Positions 45,930-58,896 of a stretch of DNA of 64,000 bases are shown here, in pieces. Under the pieces are notes generated by a model, which saw only the letters and a program-made list of their open reading frames with translations, had not been told where the DNA came from and did not search any database. The number at the start of each line of letters is the position of its first letter. Positions within the stretch are counted from its first letter, which is position 1. This DNA comes from Bifidobacterium eulemuris (GTDB lineage Bacteria; Actinomycetota; Actinomycetes; Actinomycetales; Bifidobacteriaceae), in assembly GCF_014898155.1 (NCBI RefSeq), contig NZ_CP062938.1, positions 2,666,001 through 2,730,000 on the forward strand, in the 5' to 3' direction. Position numbers and translations under genes: made by a program.

Positions 45930-45997
45930 TTATGCGGTTTCTAAGGTTGCCGACATCCGTATCGTCGGCGTGTCGCACTTGACGGACGGATGTCCTC

Positions 45998-47047
45998 TCA
46001 CGCCCGTTGGGCCACGGAATTCTTCTCGATAAGCGTGCAGCGGATCATCGCCGGAATCGGCGAATCCAACGGCGGCAGCGGTGCCGTCGTCTCCGGCATG
46101 TCGATGTCGTCCAGATCGCGCTTCTCGATCATGGACACCAGCTTGCATACGGACCAATAACCCATCTCGAAGTGCGGGAGCTCCACCGTGGTCAGCTGGG
46201 GCTCCAACGTCTCGGCGAGCACACGGTGGTTGTCCACGCCGATCACGGAGATGTCCTTGCCGATGAAGAGACCGCGTCGCGCGGCGCACTCATAGACGTA
46301 CCAGGCCCGCGCGTCGTTGAAGCAGAAGAATCCGTCGGGCCGCTGCGAGTCGAAGAGTTCGCTGACGGCCTGCAACGCCGGTCCGTTGTTGAGCACATTG
46401 CATACCAGGCTCTCGTCATAGGTTCGTCCGGCATCCTCCAGAGCGGTTCGGTAGCCTTCGAACCTTCGGTCCTGGGCGAGCATCGGCTCGCTGCAGCCGA
46501 TATAGGCGATGCGCTGGCAACCGGCCTCGATGAGCCGTGTGGTCGCGTCATGCGCGATGCGTATCTCGTCGGGTTCGACGCTGGGGAAGCGTCCCTGCCT
46601 GTCCGTGGCGTCGACCAGAACAAGCGGTGTGGAGGCCAGGCTTTCGGGCACGTCCGTGTATCGGTTCGACATCTTCGCGTACAGGAAGCCGTCCGCGCCG
46701 TACCGTTTCAGCGCGGTGATCTCCTCATCCTCGCTGTCCTCGCCGTCGGTGTTGACCGTGATGAGCATGTATCCGAGTTGGCTGGCGGCGGCCTGCGCGC
46801 CGAGGATGATGCCGCCGGCGTATGGGGTGGTGGCCACCTCCTCGCTGATGAAGCCGAGGATGCGGGTTTTGCTGGTGCGCAGGGACCGCGCGAGAGGGTT
46901 GGGCTTATAGCCGAGTTTCTCCGCCATTGCGCGCACCTGGTCGGCGATACCTGATTTCACTCGGCCTTCGTCTCGGTCGTTGAGCACCAGAGAGACTGTG
47001 GAGACCGACACCCCAGTCTTCTCTGCAATCTCTTTCATCGTCGTCAT
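45998..47047 (-). CDS. cscR: LacI-family sucrose regulator
   Basis: 349 residues. The N-terminal helix-turn-helix reads MKEIAEKTGVSVSTVSLVLN, followed by the hinge helix NPLARSLRTSK and a periplasmic-binding-type sensor domain. It is transcribed in the same direction as the sucrose genes and upstream of them. Operator-like CGTCAAACGATATA sits immediately before its own start, so it probably represses itself as well. The effector is presumably sucrose or a derivative. Confidence 0.9.
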   Translation of the reverse strand: MTTMKEIAEKTGVSVSTVSLVLNDRDEGRVKSGIADQVRAMAEKLGYKPNPLARSLRTSKTRILGFISEEVATTPYAGGIILGAQAAASQLGYMLITVNTDGEDSEDEEITALKRYGADGFLYAKMSNRYTDVPESLASTPLVLVDATDRQGRFPSVEPDEIRIAHDATTRLIEAGCQRIAYIGCSEPMLAQDRRFEGYRTALEDAGRTYDESLVCNVLNNGPALQAVSELFDSQRPDGFFCFNDARAWYVYECAARRGLFIGKDISVIGVDNHRVLAETLEPQLTTVELPHFEMGYWSVCKLVSMIEKRDLDDIDMPETTAPLPPLDSPIPAMIRCTLIEKNSVAQRA

Positions 47048-47048
47048 A

Positions 47049-47062
47049 CGTCAAACGATATA
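47049..47062. promoter_or_regulatory. operator-like site at the cscR start
   Basis: ACGTCAAACGATAT lies 1 bp upstream of the cscR ATG (47047). Its left half CGTCAAACGAT equals the consensus of the three operators at 45864-45929; the right half is degenerate. Autoregulation is inferred. Confidence 0.55.
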
Positions 47063-47135
47063 CCATCAAGTCGGATACCGCCATCACCTCGGCCGTCGGC
47101 GTTCTTCCTTCGGCCCCAAGAAGTGGGCTCCGCCG

Positions 47136-47507
47136 TCAGTTCTCTTTGGAGAGGATTTCGTCGACCAGCGCCTGCTTGGCGGTGATCTGGCCGGAGAATC
47201 CGGGACGGATATCGAGTTTGAGGACCACGCCGGTGCGGTACCCCTGCTCGGCGAGCTTTTTCGTGGCCTCGGCGACCACGCGCATCACCTCATCGAGATC
47301 GCCTTCGATATTGGTGAACATGGCGTTCGTCTCGTTCGGCAGTCCGGAATCGCGGATCACGGCGACGGCTTGCGAGACGTATTCGCTCAACTCGGCGCCA
47401 ACCCCGCTGGGTGCGATGGAGACGGCCGCGACCGTATTGAGATACGGCCTGCCGGTTTCCGGATCGACCGGAACCTCCTGCTTTTCGGCGTGATGATCCA
47501 TAACCAT
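47136..47507 (-). CDS. thiamine-binding/UPF0045 (MTH1187-like) protein
   Basis: 123 residues. TVAAVSIAPSGVGAELSEYV and GDLDEVMRVVAEATKKLAEQ match the small UPF0045 family, whose members bind thiamine. It is the last gene of the thiamine operon, which fits a role in binding or sensing HMP or thiamine. AAGGAG lies 5 nt before ATG 47507. Confidence 0.8.
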   Translation of the reverse strand: MVMDHHAEKQEVPVDPETGRPYLNTVAAVSIAPSGVGAELSEYVSQAVAVIRDSGLPNETNAMFTNIEGDLDEVMRVVAEATKKLAEQGYRTGVVLKLDIRPGFSGQITAKQALVDEILSKEN

Positions 47508-47572
47508 GTGAACTCCTTACTGTTGGTGATGGGGTGGTCGGTATGTGGCGTTGGCGCTTGCGGGCGCGACGG

Positions 47573-48370
47573 CTATCGCCAAGCCCACGCGTGGTCCATG
47601 GGGCCGGAGCCATGGCCGAGGTCGAGCATGGCCCGCAGGGCCCCGGTCAGATAGTCCTTCGCCGATTGTACGGCCAAAGGAAGCGGCAGTCCTTTGGCGA
47701 GGTTCGACGCGATGGCCGAGCTGAGCGTACAGCCGGTGCCATGCGTGTTCGGATTGTCGATGCGGACGCCCTCGAACCATGTCGCGGTGCCGCCCGGCTC
47801 GACCAGCACATCGCTGGCGTCGTTCGTGCCATGGCCGCCCTTGACCAGCGCTGCGCAGCCGTATCGCGTGGCCAGACGCAGTCCTGCGGCCTCCATATCC
47901 TCGGGGGTTGTGATCAATGCGTCGGTCAGTGCCTCGGCCTCGGGAATATTCGGTGTGATCACCGTGGCGAGCGGGAACAACGCGTCGGTCAGCGCGTCGA
48001 TTGCATCGTCGCTGATCAGTCTCGCGCCCGACGTGGCCACCATAACCGGGTCGAGCACCACATTGGCGGCATGATGCGCTGCGAGCCGATCCGCGATGAC
48101 GGCGGTCAGCGCGGGATTGGACACCATGCCGATTTTGACGGCCACAGGGCGGATGTCCTCGAACACGGCGTCGATCTGATCGGCGAGGATGCCGGGCTCG
48201 GTGTCTTGCACGGAACGCACGCCGGTGGTGTTCTGCGCGGTGAGCGCCGTGATGGCGGACATGCCGAACACCCCGTTGGCGAGCATGGTTTTCAGATCGG
48301 CCTGGACACCCGCTCCGCCGGACGAGTCCGAGCCGGCGATGGTGAGAACGGCGGGAAGCGTGGTGGTCAT
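47573..48370 (-). CDS. thiD: hydroxymethylpyrimidine/phosphomethylpyrimidine kinase
   Basis: 265 residues. [20 protein letters not shown] and [20 protein letters not shown] are the ribokinase-like substrate and ATP-binding motifs of ThiD. It phosphorylates HMP-P to HMP-PP, the pyrimidine donor for ThiE. AGGAGA precedes ATG 48370. Only 7 bp separate it from the upstream thiE::thiC fusion gene, so they are co-transcribed. Confidence 0.93.
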   Translation of the reverse strand: MTTTLPAVLTIAGSDSSGGAGVQADLKTMLANGVFGMSAITALTAQNTTGVRSVQDTEPGILADQIDAVFEDIRPVAVKIGMVSNPALTAVIADRLAAHHAANVVLDPVMVATSGARLISDDAIDALTDALFPLATVITPNIPEAEALTDALITTPEDMEAAGLRLATRYGCAALVKGGHGTNDASDVLVEPGGTATWFEGVRIDNPNTHGTGCTLSSAIASNLAKGLPLPLAVQSAKDYLTGALRAMLDLGHGSGPMDHAWAWR

Positions 48371-48377
48371 ATCTCTC

Positions 48378-51928
<3,551 letters not shown>

Positions 51929-51934
51929 CACTGC

Positions 51935-52022
51935 TCCCTACGATGGTCTTAACCAACAGGTTCTAAGGGTCAGGCCTTGGGCCACTCTCAACTCCGAGCT
52001 TCCCGGAGTTCCCCTGCGTTGT
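51935..52022 (-). promoter_or_regulatory. TPP riboswitch (THI element)
   Basis: Read on the minus strand it contains, in order, GGGGAACTC, a TTGAGAGTGG segment close to the conserved CTGAGA, GACCCTTAGAACCTG, and ACCATCGTAGGGA. These match the TPP riboswitch core. GTAGGGAG at the 3' side both closes stem P1 and provides the thiM ribosome binding site. Thiamine pyrophosphate binding should therefore block translation initiation; no terminator is seen. Confidence 0.93.
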
Positions 52023-52220
52023 TATGTTTGTTTTCACGGTAGGAGCGCGTATGGACAGGGACGGCGGCGTCAACGACAACGCCATAACCGGACGACGGGT
52101 CGGCTCGCTGCAACGGCGGCGATTCGACATGCGCGTTGGTTATCGCGTTGTTTTGAACACCGTCATCCGGTGCCGTAGTGTGATGGAGTTCATATCACGA
52201 CGACGTCAGGAGCTCAATCG

Positions 52221-53672
52221 ATGAACGAGACGAACGAACATAACGGCACGACGGCCAAAGCCGTGGATGCCGAGCGGCTGCGTGAATATTCCCGCGCGTT
52301 CAACGCCGACCGGGCGAATCTGGTGGCCGCGAACGCCGCCGTGTCGTCCGGCGTGCTCAAGGCCGCGACCGACTATCAAGGGCTGCGTAATCTTCCGCGG
52401 GATTTCTCGGTGGAACTCAAGCAGGGGAGCATCACCAACCAGGAGCGTTCCGGCCGCTGCTGGATGTTCGCCTCGCTGAACACGCTGCGCTACGAGCTGA
52501 TGCACCGCTGGAATCTCGAGGATTTCGAATTCTCGGAAACGTATCTGTTCTTCTGGGACGCGATCGAGAAGTCCAACACCTATCTGGAGAACGTGCTCGC
52601 CACGCTTGACGAACCGGTCGACTCCCGCGTGTTCGCGGCAATCAACGAAGGCCCCTCCGACGACGGCGGATGGTGGCAGATGTTCGCCGCGCTGGTGAAC
52701 AAATACGGTCTGGTGCCGAAGTCGGCATATCCCGAATCCCAGAACTCCCGTGATTCCGAAGCGTTCAAGCAGTATCTCAACACCAAACTGCGCGAGTTCG
52801 CCGCCGACCTGCGCGCCCGCCATGCGGCGGGGGAGACGATCGACGCCCTGCGCCAGATCAAGCACGAGGACATGGCGACCGTATACCGTATCTGCGCGAT
52901 CGCGCTCGGCGAGCCGCCCGCGACGTTCGACTTCCTCGCCCGGGTCAAAGGCGACGGCGACGACACGGGTAAGTCCGGTGAACCCTCAGGTGAGGCGAAG
53001 AACGTCGACGAGCAGCCGAAAACCGGCAAGGACACTCGCCGGCAGATCCGCGAAACCGGCATCACCCCGCTGGAATTCGCCCGCAAATACGTGCCGGTGG
53101 ATGTGAACGACTTCGTGACCCTCTGCAACGCGCCGATGGAACGCACCCCGTTCTCCACGCGCTACCGCGTCCGTTTCTCCGCGAATGTGGCGGAGGCCGG
53201 CGATATGGAATTCATCAACCTGCCGCTCGACGTATTCAAGAAGGCCGCGGTCGACCAGCTCGTCGCCGGGCATCCGATCTGGTTCGCCTGCGACTGCATG
53301 CAGTTCGCCCTGCGCAAGGAAGGCGTGTTCGACCGCGACAGCGTGCGCGTCGACCAGCTGTTCGGCACCGAATTCACCTTCGACAAGGCCACGGGACTTG
53401 AATACGGCGACCGCCCGAGCAACCACGCCATGACGTTGACCGGCGTCAATTTTGACGCCGACGGCAAGCCGAACCGTTGGAAGGTCGAGAACAGCTGGGG
53501 CAAGGACAACGGCAAGGACGGCTATTATGTGGCCTCCGACTCGTGGTTCGACCAGTTCGTCATCGAATTGGTGATCCGCAAGGATTATCTCGACGCCGCC
53601 ACGCGCGAACTGCTGCACGCCGAGCCCGCGGAACTCGACCCCTGGCAGCCGCTGACCCGCCCTTGCCATTAG
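52221..53672 (+). CDS. pepC: aminopeptidase C (C1 cysteine peptidase)
   Basis: 483 residues of the bleomycin hydrolase/PepC family. QERSGRCWMFASLNTLRYEL holds the catalytic Cys (about residue 80), NHAMTLTGVN the His and VENSWGKDNG the Asn. It trims peptides in the cytoplasm from the N-terminus. A short charged insert rich in Gly, Lys and Asp (about 250-275) is unusual for the family. GGAG precedes ATG 52221. It is divergent from the thiamine operon. Confidence 0.93.
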   Translation: MNETNEHNGTTAKAVDAERLREYSRAFNADRANLVAANAAVSSGVLKAATDYQGLRNLPRDFSVELKQGSITNQERSGRCWMFASLNTLRYELMHRWNLEDFEFSETYLFFWDAIEKSNTYLENVLATLDEPVDSRVFAAINEGPSDDGGWWQMFAALVNKYGLVPKSAYPESQNSRDSEAFKQYLNTKLREFAADLRARHAAGETIDALRQIKHEDMATVYRICAIALGEPPATFDFLARVKGDGDDTGKSGEPSGEAKNVDEQPKTGKDTRRQIRETGITPLEFARKYVPVDVNDFVTLCNAPMERTPFSTRYRVRFSANVAEAGDMEFINLPLDVFKKAAVDQLVAGHPIWFACDCMQFALRKEGVFDRDSVRVDQLFGTEFTFDKATGLEYGDRPSNHAMTLTGVNFDADGKPNRWKVENSWGKDNGKDGYYVASDSWFDQFVIELVIRKDYLDAATRELLHAEPAELDPWQPLTRPCH

Positions 53673-53679
53673 AGGGCGC

Positions 53680-53779
53680 TCATGGTGCGCTGGTTCCATG
53701 GTGCGGTGGCCTGATATTCCGCCATCGCTACCTCACCATGGAAAGGCGCCGCACCATGGGCCGAACATCGCACCATGCG
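53680..53779. repeat. nested CATGGTG inverted repeats between pepC and glyS
   Basis: CCATGGTGCGG (53696-53706) pairs perfectly with CCGCACCATGG (53749-53759). An outer pair TCATGGTGCG/CGCACCATGCG (53680-53689, 53769-53779) encloses it with a mismatch at one end, and a further CACCATGG lies at 53734-53741. Five related copies in 100 bp form a large stem. It may end pepC, act in the glyS leader, or both. Confidence 0.65.
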
Positions 53780-53854
53780 TTCGGGTGTCACCGTGTGCGG
53801 GTATTCTTCAATGGTTAACCCAAGACCCAAACCGTTCAAACCAGAAGGTGCATT

Positions 53855-55330
53855 GTGGCTCAATCCAAACTCGATGAAGTCGTTTCCCTCGCCAAGCGTC
53901 GCGGATTCGTGTTCCCCGCCGGCGAAATCTACGGCGGCACCCGTTCCGCCTGGGATTACGGCCCCCTCGGCGTGGCTCTGAAGGACAATATCAAGCGCGA
54001 ATGGTGGCGCTTCATGGTCACCACCCGCCCCGACGTCGTCGGCGTCGACACCTCCATCATCCTGCCTCCGGCCGTGTGGGTGGCCTCCGGCCATGTGAGT
54101 GTGTTCAACGACCCGCTCGTCGAGTGCCTCAACTGCCACAAGCGCAACCGCGCCGACAAACTCGAGGAGTCCTATGCCGAGAAGCACGGCGACAAGCTTC
54201 CCGAGAACGGCATGGCTGACATCGTCTGCCCCGACTGCGGCACCCGCGGCCAGTGGACCGAGCCTCGCGACTTCAATATGATGCTGCGCACGCATCTGGG
54301 CCCGGTTGAGGACGAGAACAGCCTGCACTATCTGCGCCCGGAAACCGCTCAGGGCATTTTCGTGGACTTCAAGAACGTGATGACCTCCTCGCGCTCGAAG
54401 CCGCCGTTCGGCATCGCCAACATGGGCAAGAGCTTCCGCAACGAGATCACGCCCGGCAACTTCATCTTCCGCACCCGCGAGTTCGAGCAGATGGAGATGG
54501 AGTTCTTCGTGGAGCCCGGCACCGATGAGGATTGGCATCAGTACTGGATCGACGCGCGCACCCAGTGGTATCTCGACCTCGGTGTGCGCCCTGAGAACCT
54601 GCGCCATTACGAGCATCCCAAGGAGAAGCTCAGCCACTATTCGAAGCGTACCGTCGACATCGAATACAAGTTCGGCTTCCAGGGCTCCGACTGGGGCGAG
54701 CTCGAGGGCATCGCGAACCGCACCGACTTCGACCTGTCCGCGCATGCGAAGCATTCCGGTGAGGACCTGAGCTACTTCAACCAGGCCACCGGCGAGAAGT
54801 ACGTGCCGTATGTGATCGAGCCGGCCGCCGGCCTGACCCGCTCCCTGATGTGCTTCCTGGTGGACGCCTACGATGTGGACGAGGCCCCGAACACCAAGGG
54901 CGGCGTCGACAAGCGCACCGTGCTGCGCCTCGACCCGCGCCTGGCCCCGGTCAAGGCCGCCGTGCTGCCGCTGAGCAAGAAGCCCGAACTGCAGTCCGTG
55001 GCCCAGGATCTGGCCGCCGAACTGCGCCAGCATGATTGGATGGTCGACTACGACGAGGCCGGCGCCATCGGCCGCCGCTACCGCCGTGAGGATGAGATCG
55101 GCACTCCGCTGTGCGTGACCGTCGACTTCGACACCCTCGAGGACCAGGCCGTGACCATCCGCGAACGCGACACCATGGCCCAGGAGCGCGTCGCGCTCGA
55201 CAAGGTGGCCGATTATGTGGCCGAGCGTATCGGCGAGAAGCGCGCCGTCGTGCCGATGAAGCCGGTTTCGATGGGCGGCGAGGCGTGGCCCGAGTCCGTG
55301 CGTATCAACCAGGCCGGTGGTCTGTACTAA
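53855..55330 (+). CDS. glyS: glycyl-tRNA synthetase, single-chain
   Basis: 491 residues. Class II motifs are present: [40 protein letters not shown] and [21 protein letters not shown] and CPDCGT form a zinc-binding pair. This is the homodimeric eukaryote/actinobacterial-type enzyme, not the two-subunit GlyQ/GlyS form. GTG 53855 is used; AGAAGG lies 7 nt upstream. It precedes dusB by only 3 bp, so the two are co-transcribed. Confidence 0.95.
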   Translation: MAQSKLDEVVSLAKRRGFVFPAGEIYGGTRSAWDYGPLGVALKDNIKREWWRFMVTTRPDVVGVDTSIILPPAVWVASGHVSVFNDPLVECLNCHKRNRADKLEESYAEKHGDKLPENGMADIVCPDCGTRGQWTEPRDFNMMLRTHLGPVEDENSLHYLRPETAQGIFVDFKNVMTSSRSKPPFGIANMGKSFRNEITPGNFIFRTREFEQMEMEFFVEPGTDEDWHQYWIDARTQWYLDLGVRPENLRHYEHPKEKLSHYSKRTVDIEYKFGFQGSDWGELEGIANRTDFDLSAHAKHSGEDLSYFNQATGEKYVPYVIEPAAGLTRSLMCFLVDAYDVDEAPNTKGGVDKRTVLRLDPRLAPVKAAVLPLSKKPELQSVAQDLAAELRQHDWMVDYDEAGAIGRRYRREDEIGTPLCVTVDFDTLEDQAVTIRERDTMAQERVALDKVADYVAERIGEKRAVVPMKPVSMGGEAWPESVRINQAGGLY

Positions 55331-55333
55331 AGC

Positions 55334-56566
55334 ATGGCTGATCTGGTTGTCGATGTCAGAGGCGACTCGAATGTGGGCGAGGACCCGCGTTCGGTCGCCT
55401 CTGGCGCGTTGAAGGATGTGACGATGGCACCCGTGCGGCTGGGACCGGTGACGGTGAATACGCCGGTGGTGCTTTCTCCGATGGCGGGCGTGACCAATTG
55501 GCCATTCCGCGTATTGTGCGAGGAATACGGTCCGGATGGCCTGTACGTGGCCGAGATGATCACCGCCCGCGCATTGGTGGCCCGCAATCCCAAGGCGTTG
55601 CGTCTATGCCGTTTCGCGCCGAGCGAGAGGATCCGCTCGCTGCAGCTGTACGGCGTGAACCCCTCCATCACCGAACAGGCCGCGAAAATCGTGGTGGACG
55701 AAGGCATGGCCGACCATGTGGATCTGAACTTCGGATGCCCGGTGCCCAAAGTCACCCGCCGCGGCGGCGGATCCGCCCTGCCGTGGAAAACCGACATCTT
55801 CACCGAGCTCATCCAACGGGTGGTCAAGGTATGCGAGACGGCGAACATTCCCGTCACCGCGAAAATCCGTGTCGGAATCGACCATGAGCATGAGACCTTC
55901 CTCGAGGCCGGCCGCATCGCGCAGGAGGAGGGCTGCAAAGCCGTCACCCTGCATGCGCGCACCACGGCGGAATATTACGGAGGCCACTCCGATTGGAGCC
56001 GTATCGGCGAGCTCAAGCAGACTCTGGACATTCCCGTGTTCGGCAATGGCGACATCTGGGGCGCGGACGACGCGCTCGCCATGGTGGCCCAGACCGGATG
56101 CGACGGCGTGGCCATCGGCCGTGGATGCCAGGGGCGGCCGTGGCTGTTCGCCGACATCAGGCACGCGTTCGAAGGCAGCGATGAACGCATCAACCCGACC
56201 CTGGGCGAGGTGTGTCGCGTGATCGAACGGCATGCGCGTCTGCTCACCGAGTTCTACGACGGCGACGAGCGTATGGCCGTGCACGACCTGCGCAAGCATG
56301 TCGCGTGGTATCTCAAGGGGTTCCCCGTGGGGGGAGCCACGCGCAAGGCGTTTATGGAATGCGAAAGCCTGGCCGATGTGGAACGCGAGATCGGCCGTCT
56401 CGACCCCGAGGTGCGGTTCCCCGAACGGGTGGTGGACAAACCCCGCGGCCGTGTGCGATTCGCCAAGAAGGTGCATCTTCCTTACGGATGGCTTGATTCG
56501 CGGACGACCACGCATGAGGAGCGTGAGGCGCTCTTCGGCGACGATCCGATGGACGCCAGCTACTGA
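55334..56566 (+). CDS. dusB: tRNA-dihydrouridine synthase
   Basis: 410 residues. LNFGCPVPKVTRRGGGSALP contains the catalytic cysteine, and TAKIRVGIDHEHETFLEAG and GNGDIW line the FMN-binding barrel. It reduces uridines in the D arm of tRNA. The start is uncertain: ATG 55334 is 3 bp after glyS, and ATG 55424 (MAPVRLGPV) has AAGGA at good distance and matches the usual N-terminus. The product is then 380 residues. Confidence 0.93.
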   Translation: MADLVVDVRGDSNVGEDPRSVASGALKDVTMAPVRLGPVTVNTPVVLSPMAGVTNWPFRVLCEEYGPDGLYVAEMITARALVARNPKALRLCRFAPSERIRSLQLYGVNPSITEQAAKIVVDEGMADHVDLNFGCPVPKVTRRGGGSALPWKTDIFTELIQRVVKVCETANIPVTAKIRVGIDHEHETFLEAGRIAQEEGCKAVTLHARTTAEYYGGHSDWSRIGELKQTLDIPVFGNGDIWGADDALAMVAQTGCDGVAIGRGCQGRPWLFADIRHAFEGSDERINPTLGEVCRVIERHARLLTEFYDGDERMAVHDLRKHVAWYLKGFPVGGATRKAFMECESLADVEREIGRLDPEVRFPERVVDKPRGRVRFAKKVHLPYGWLDSRTTTHEEREALFGDDPMDASY

Positions 56567-56706
56567 ATTTGGGGTGGCCGGCGCGCATGGCCGATAATCT
56601 GCCAGAAAAAATCACGAAACACTGGTGTTTTCGTGCGGTAATATGCCGTACTGAGACCAACCTCTGCGCTAGAGTTAGGCATAACCGTGAGTGACAGGAG
56701 TCCAAT

Positions 56707-57891
56707 GTGAGCGAGATCGCCCAGACTGAGTTCAACGACAAGACCAACATCAAGGTCGTCGGCGTAGGTGGAGCCGGCGGCAACGCCGTCAACCGTATGA
56801 TCGCCGAAGGGCTGCAAAACGTTGAATTCGTGGCGGTGAACACCGATGCGAAGGATCTGCTGCGCTCCGACGCGGATGTGAAGATCTCCCTGTCCGACGC
56901 CTCCAGCCGCGGACTTGGCGCCGGCGCCGATCCTGAGAAGGGCGCGAAGGCCGCGCAGAATCACCAGTCCGACATCGAAGAGGCGTTGAAGGGCGCCGAC
57001 ATGGTGTTCGTCACCTGCGGCGAAGGCGGCGGCACCGGAACGGGCGCCGGTCCGATCGTCGCGCGCGCCGCCCACCAGCAGGGCGCGCTGACCATCGCCG
57101 TCGTGACCCGTCCGTTCAGCTTCGAAGGCCCGCAACGCGCCGCCTCCGCCAACTACGGCATCGACAACCTGCGCAAGGAGGTCGACGCGCTGATCGTCAT
57201 TCCCAACGATCGTCTGCTGGAGCTCTCCGACCGCACCATCGGCATCATCGACGCGTTCAAAACCGCCGACACCGCGCTGCTCGCCGGTGTGCGCGGTATC
57301 ACCGACCTCATCTCGATGAACTCCTATATCCATGTGGACTTCTCCGATGTGAACTCCATTCTTCGCGGCGCCGGCACCGCCCTGTTCGGCATCGGCTCCG
57401 CCCGCGGCGAGGACCGCGCCACGCAGGCCGCAGAGATCGCCATCAGCTCCCCGCTGCTTGAGGAAAGCATCGAGGGCGCCCATGGTGCGCTGATCAATAT
57501 CGCCGGTCCGACCGACCTGAAGCTGCAGGAGGCCTCCGCGGCCACCAATCTGGTGCGCAAGGCCATTCATCCGGAGGCGCAGATCATCTGGGGTCTGGCC
57601 CTTGACGACGCCTACGGCGACGAAGTGCGCGTCACCGTCATCGCCGCCGGTTTCGATCCCATCACCAAAACCGCCGGCGTCCAGGCCGCTCAGCCCGCCG
57701 TCAAGGAACAGGCGGCGCAGGCTCCTCTTACGCAGCCGGTGGCGCCCATCGACGAGCCGACCGCGCGCCCCGCGTTCAGCCCCATTCCGGGTGATGCGGC
57801 GTCGCTGCCGTTCGATGACACGACCTCGGAGCATCCGACCGTCGCGGTGAACGATCCCGGTGACCTCGATATTCCCGACTTCCTGCGCTGA
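56707..57891 (+). CDS. ftsZ: cell division protein FtsZ
   Basis: 394 residues. [18 protein letters not shown] begins the GTPase domain and [10 protein letters not shown] (about 107-116) is the tubulin signature. It polymerises into the Z ring. A variable Pro/Ala/Gln linker is followed by the C-terminal peptide DLDIPDFLR, which docks SepF and other partners. GTG 56707 follows AGGAG. sepF follows 25 bp later in the same operon. Confidence 0.97.
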   Translation: MSEIAQTEFNDKTNIKVVGVGGAGGNAVNRMIAEGLQNVEFVAVNTDAKDLLRSDADVKISLSDASSRGLGAGADPEKGAKAAQNHQSDIEEALKGADMVFVTCGEGGGTGTGAGPIVARAAHQQGALTIAVVTRPFSFEGPQRAASANYGIDNLRKEVDALIVIPNDRLLELSDRTIGIIDAFKTADTALLAGVRGITDLISMNSYIHVDFSDVNSILRGAGTALFGIGSARGEDRATQAAEIAISSPLLEESIEGAHGALINIAGPTDLKLQEASAATNLVRKAIHPEAQIIWGLALDDAYGDEVRVTVIAAGFDPITKTAGVQAAQPAVKEQAAQAPLTQPVAPIDEPTARPAFSPIPGDAASLPFDDTTSEHPTVAVNDPGDLDIPDFLR

Positions 57892-57916
57892 GAAGGCGTA
57901 ACGAAAGGAAACAACC

Positions 57917-58390
57917 ATGGCAGGCTTCATGAAGAACGCGATGTCCTATTTGGGCATGGCCGACGTGGTGGATGACGACGACGATTTCGCCTCCGAGGAC
58001 GAGTCCGCCACCGCATCGACTTTCGACTCCGATCATCTGGTCACGCCGATGGCCCAGCCTTCCGCTTCCGCCTCCGCCGGCAAGCGTGATGCGAGTCCCT
58101 TCCAGAGCAAGGTCAACCGCATCACCACCATCCATCCCAAATCGTATGAGGATGCGCAGCTGGTCGGACGCGCGTTGCGCGACGGCGTGCCGGTGGTGCT
58201 GAACCTGACCGGCGTCTCCGAGGCCGTGGCCTACCGTATCGTCGACTTCTCCGCAGGTGTGGTGTTCGGCGTGCGGGGCTCGCTGGAGCGGGTCACTCCG
58301 CGGGTGTTCCTGCTCAGCCCGGCCCAGGTGAACATCAAGGTCGAGGAACCCGCCAACGTGTCGTCGGCTCGGGACCTGTTCGTCGACTGA
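57917..58390 (+). CDS. sepF: cell division protein SepF
   Basis: 157 residues. An N-terminal amphipathic segment (MAGFMKNAMSYLGMA) for membrane binding and an acidic linker are followed by the SepF core, HPKSYEDAQLVGRALRDGVP and GVVFGVRGSLERVTPRVFLL. It anchors FtsZ to the membrane in bacteria that lack FtsA. GAAAGGAAAC precedes ATG 57917. A hairpin follows. Confidence 0.93.
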   Translation: MAGFMKNAMSYLGMADVVDDDDDFASEDESATASTFDSDHLVTPMAQPSASASAGKRDASPFQSKVNRITTIHPKSYEDAQLVGRALRDGVPVVLNLTGVSEAVAYRIVDFSAGVVFGVRGSLERVTPRVFLLSPAQVNIKVEEPANVSSARDLFVD

Positions 58391-58415
58391 TCGGCCCGCA
58401 GCCGCCTGTTTTCGC

Positions 58416-58458
58416 AAAGCCGCCTGATTGCGCTCCCAGCGAGCGTCCAGGTGGCTTT
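58416..58458 (+). terminator. hairpin after sepF
   Basis: AAAGCCGCCTG (58416-58426) pairs with CAGGTGGCTTT (58448-58458) with one G-T pair, enclosing a smaller CGCT/AGCG stem. It may partly terminate or attenuate the ftsZ-sepF transcript before yggT. Confidence 0.6.
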
Positions 58459-58485
58459 CGTGTTTCGCTGGTACGTTAGGACATC

Positions 58486-58767
58486 ATGATTCTGTATCTC
58501 ATCGCACGCATTCTCGATTGGCTGATCGGCGCGTACATCACCGTGCTGTTCGTCCGCATGATTCTCGACTGGGTCGCCATCCTTGCCCCGCGCTGGTATC
58601 CGCGCGGCATCGTCGCGCAGCTGATCAATGTGGTGTATTCGATCACCGAGCCTCCGCTGCGGTGGCTGCGCCGTTACATCCGTCCCATTCCCATGGGTGC
58701 GGTGTATTTCGACGTGAGCTTCATTGTGCTGTATTTCGCTTTGGTGGTGTTGCAGATCATCATCTAG
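58486..58767 (+). CDS. YggT family membrane protein
   Basis: 93 residues with two hydrophobic segments around a conserved ITEPPLRWLRRYIRPIPMG core, the YggT signature. It commonly sits between sepF and wag31 in Gram-positive division clusters, and its precise role is unknown. No strong ribosome binding site is seen before ATG 58486. Confidence 0.88.
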   Translation: MILYLIARILDWLIGAYITVLFVRMILDWVAILAPRWYPRGIVAQLINVVYSITEPPLRWLRRYIRPIPMGAVYFDVSFIVLYFALVVLQIII

Positions 58768-58896
58768 GCGGTTTTTGTTAATGAAATTCGGCGCGTTTTT
58801 GCATCAAAATGCGCTATTGCACGGGGGCCGTGCTAGCATCGTGAGTTGATACCAACTCTTAGCGAGGGCACTGCCCCAAAGCGAGGTGCAAGATTT

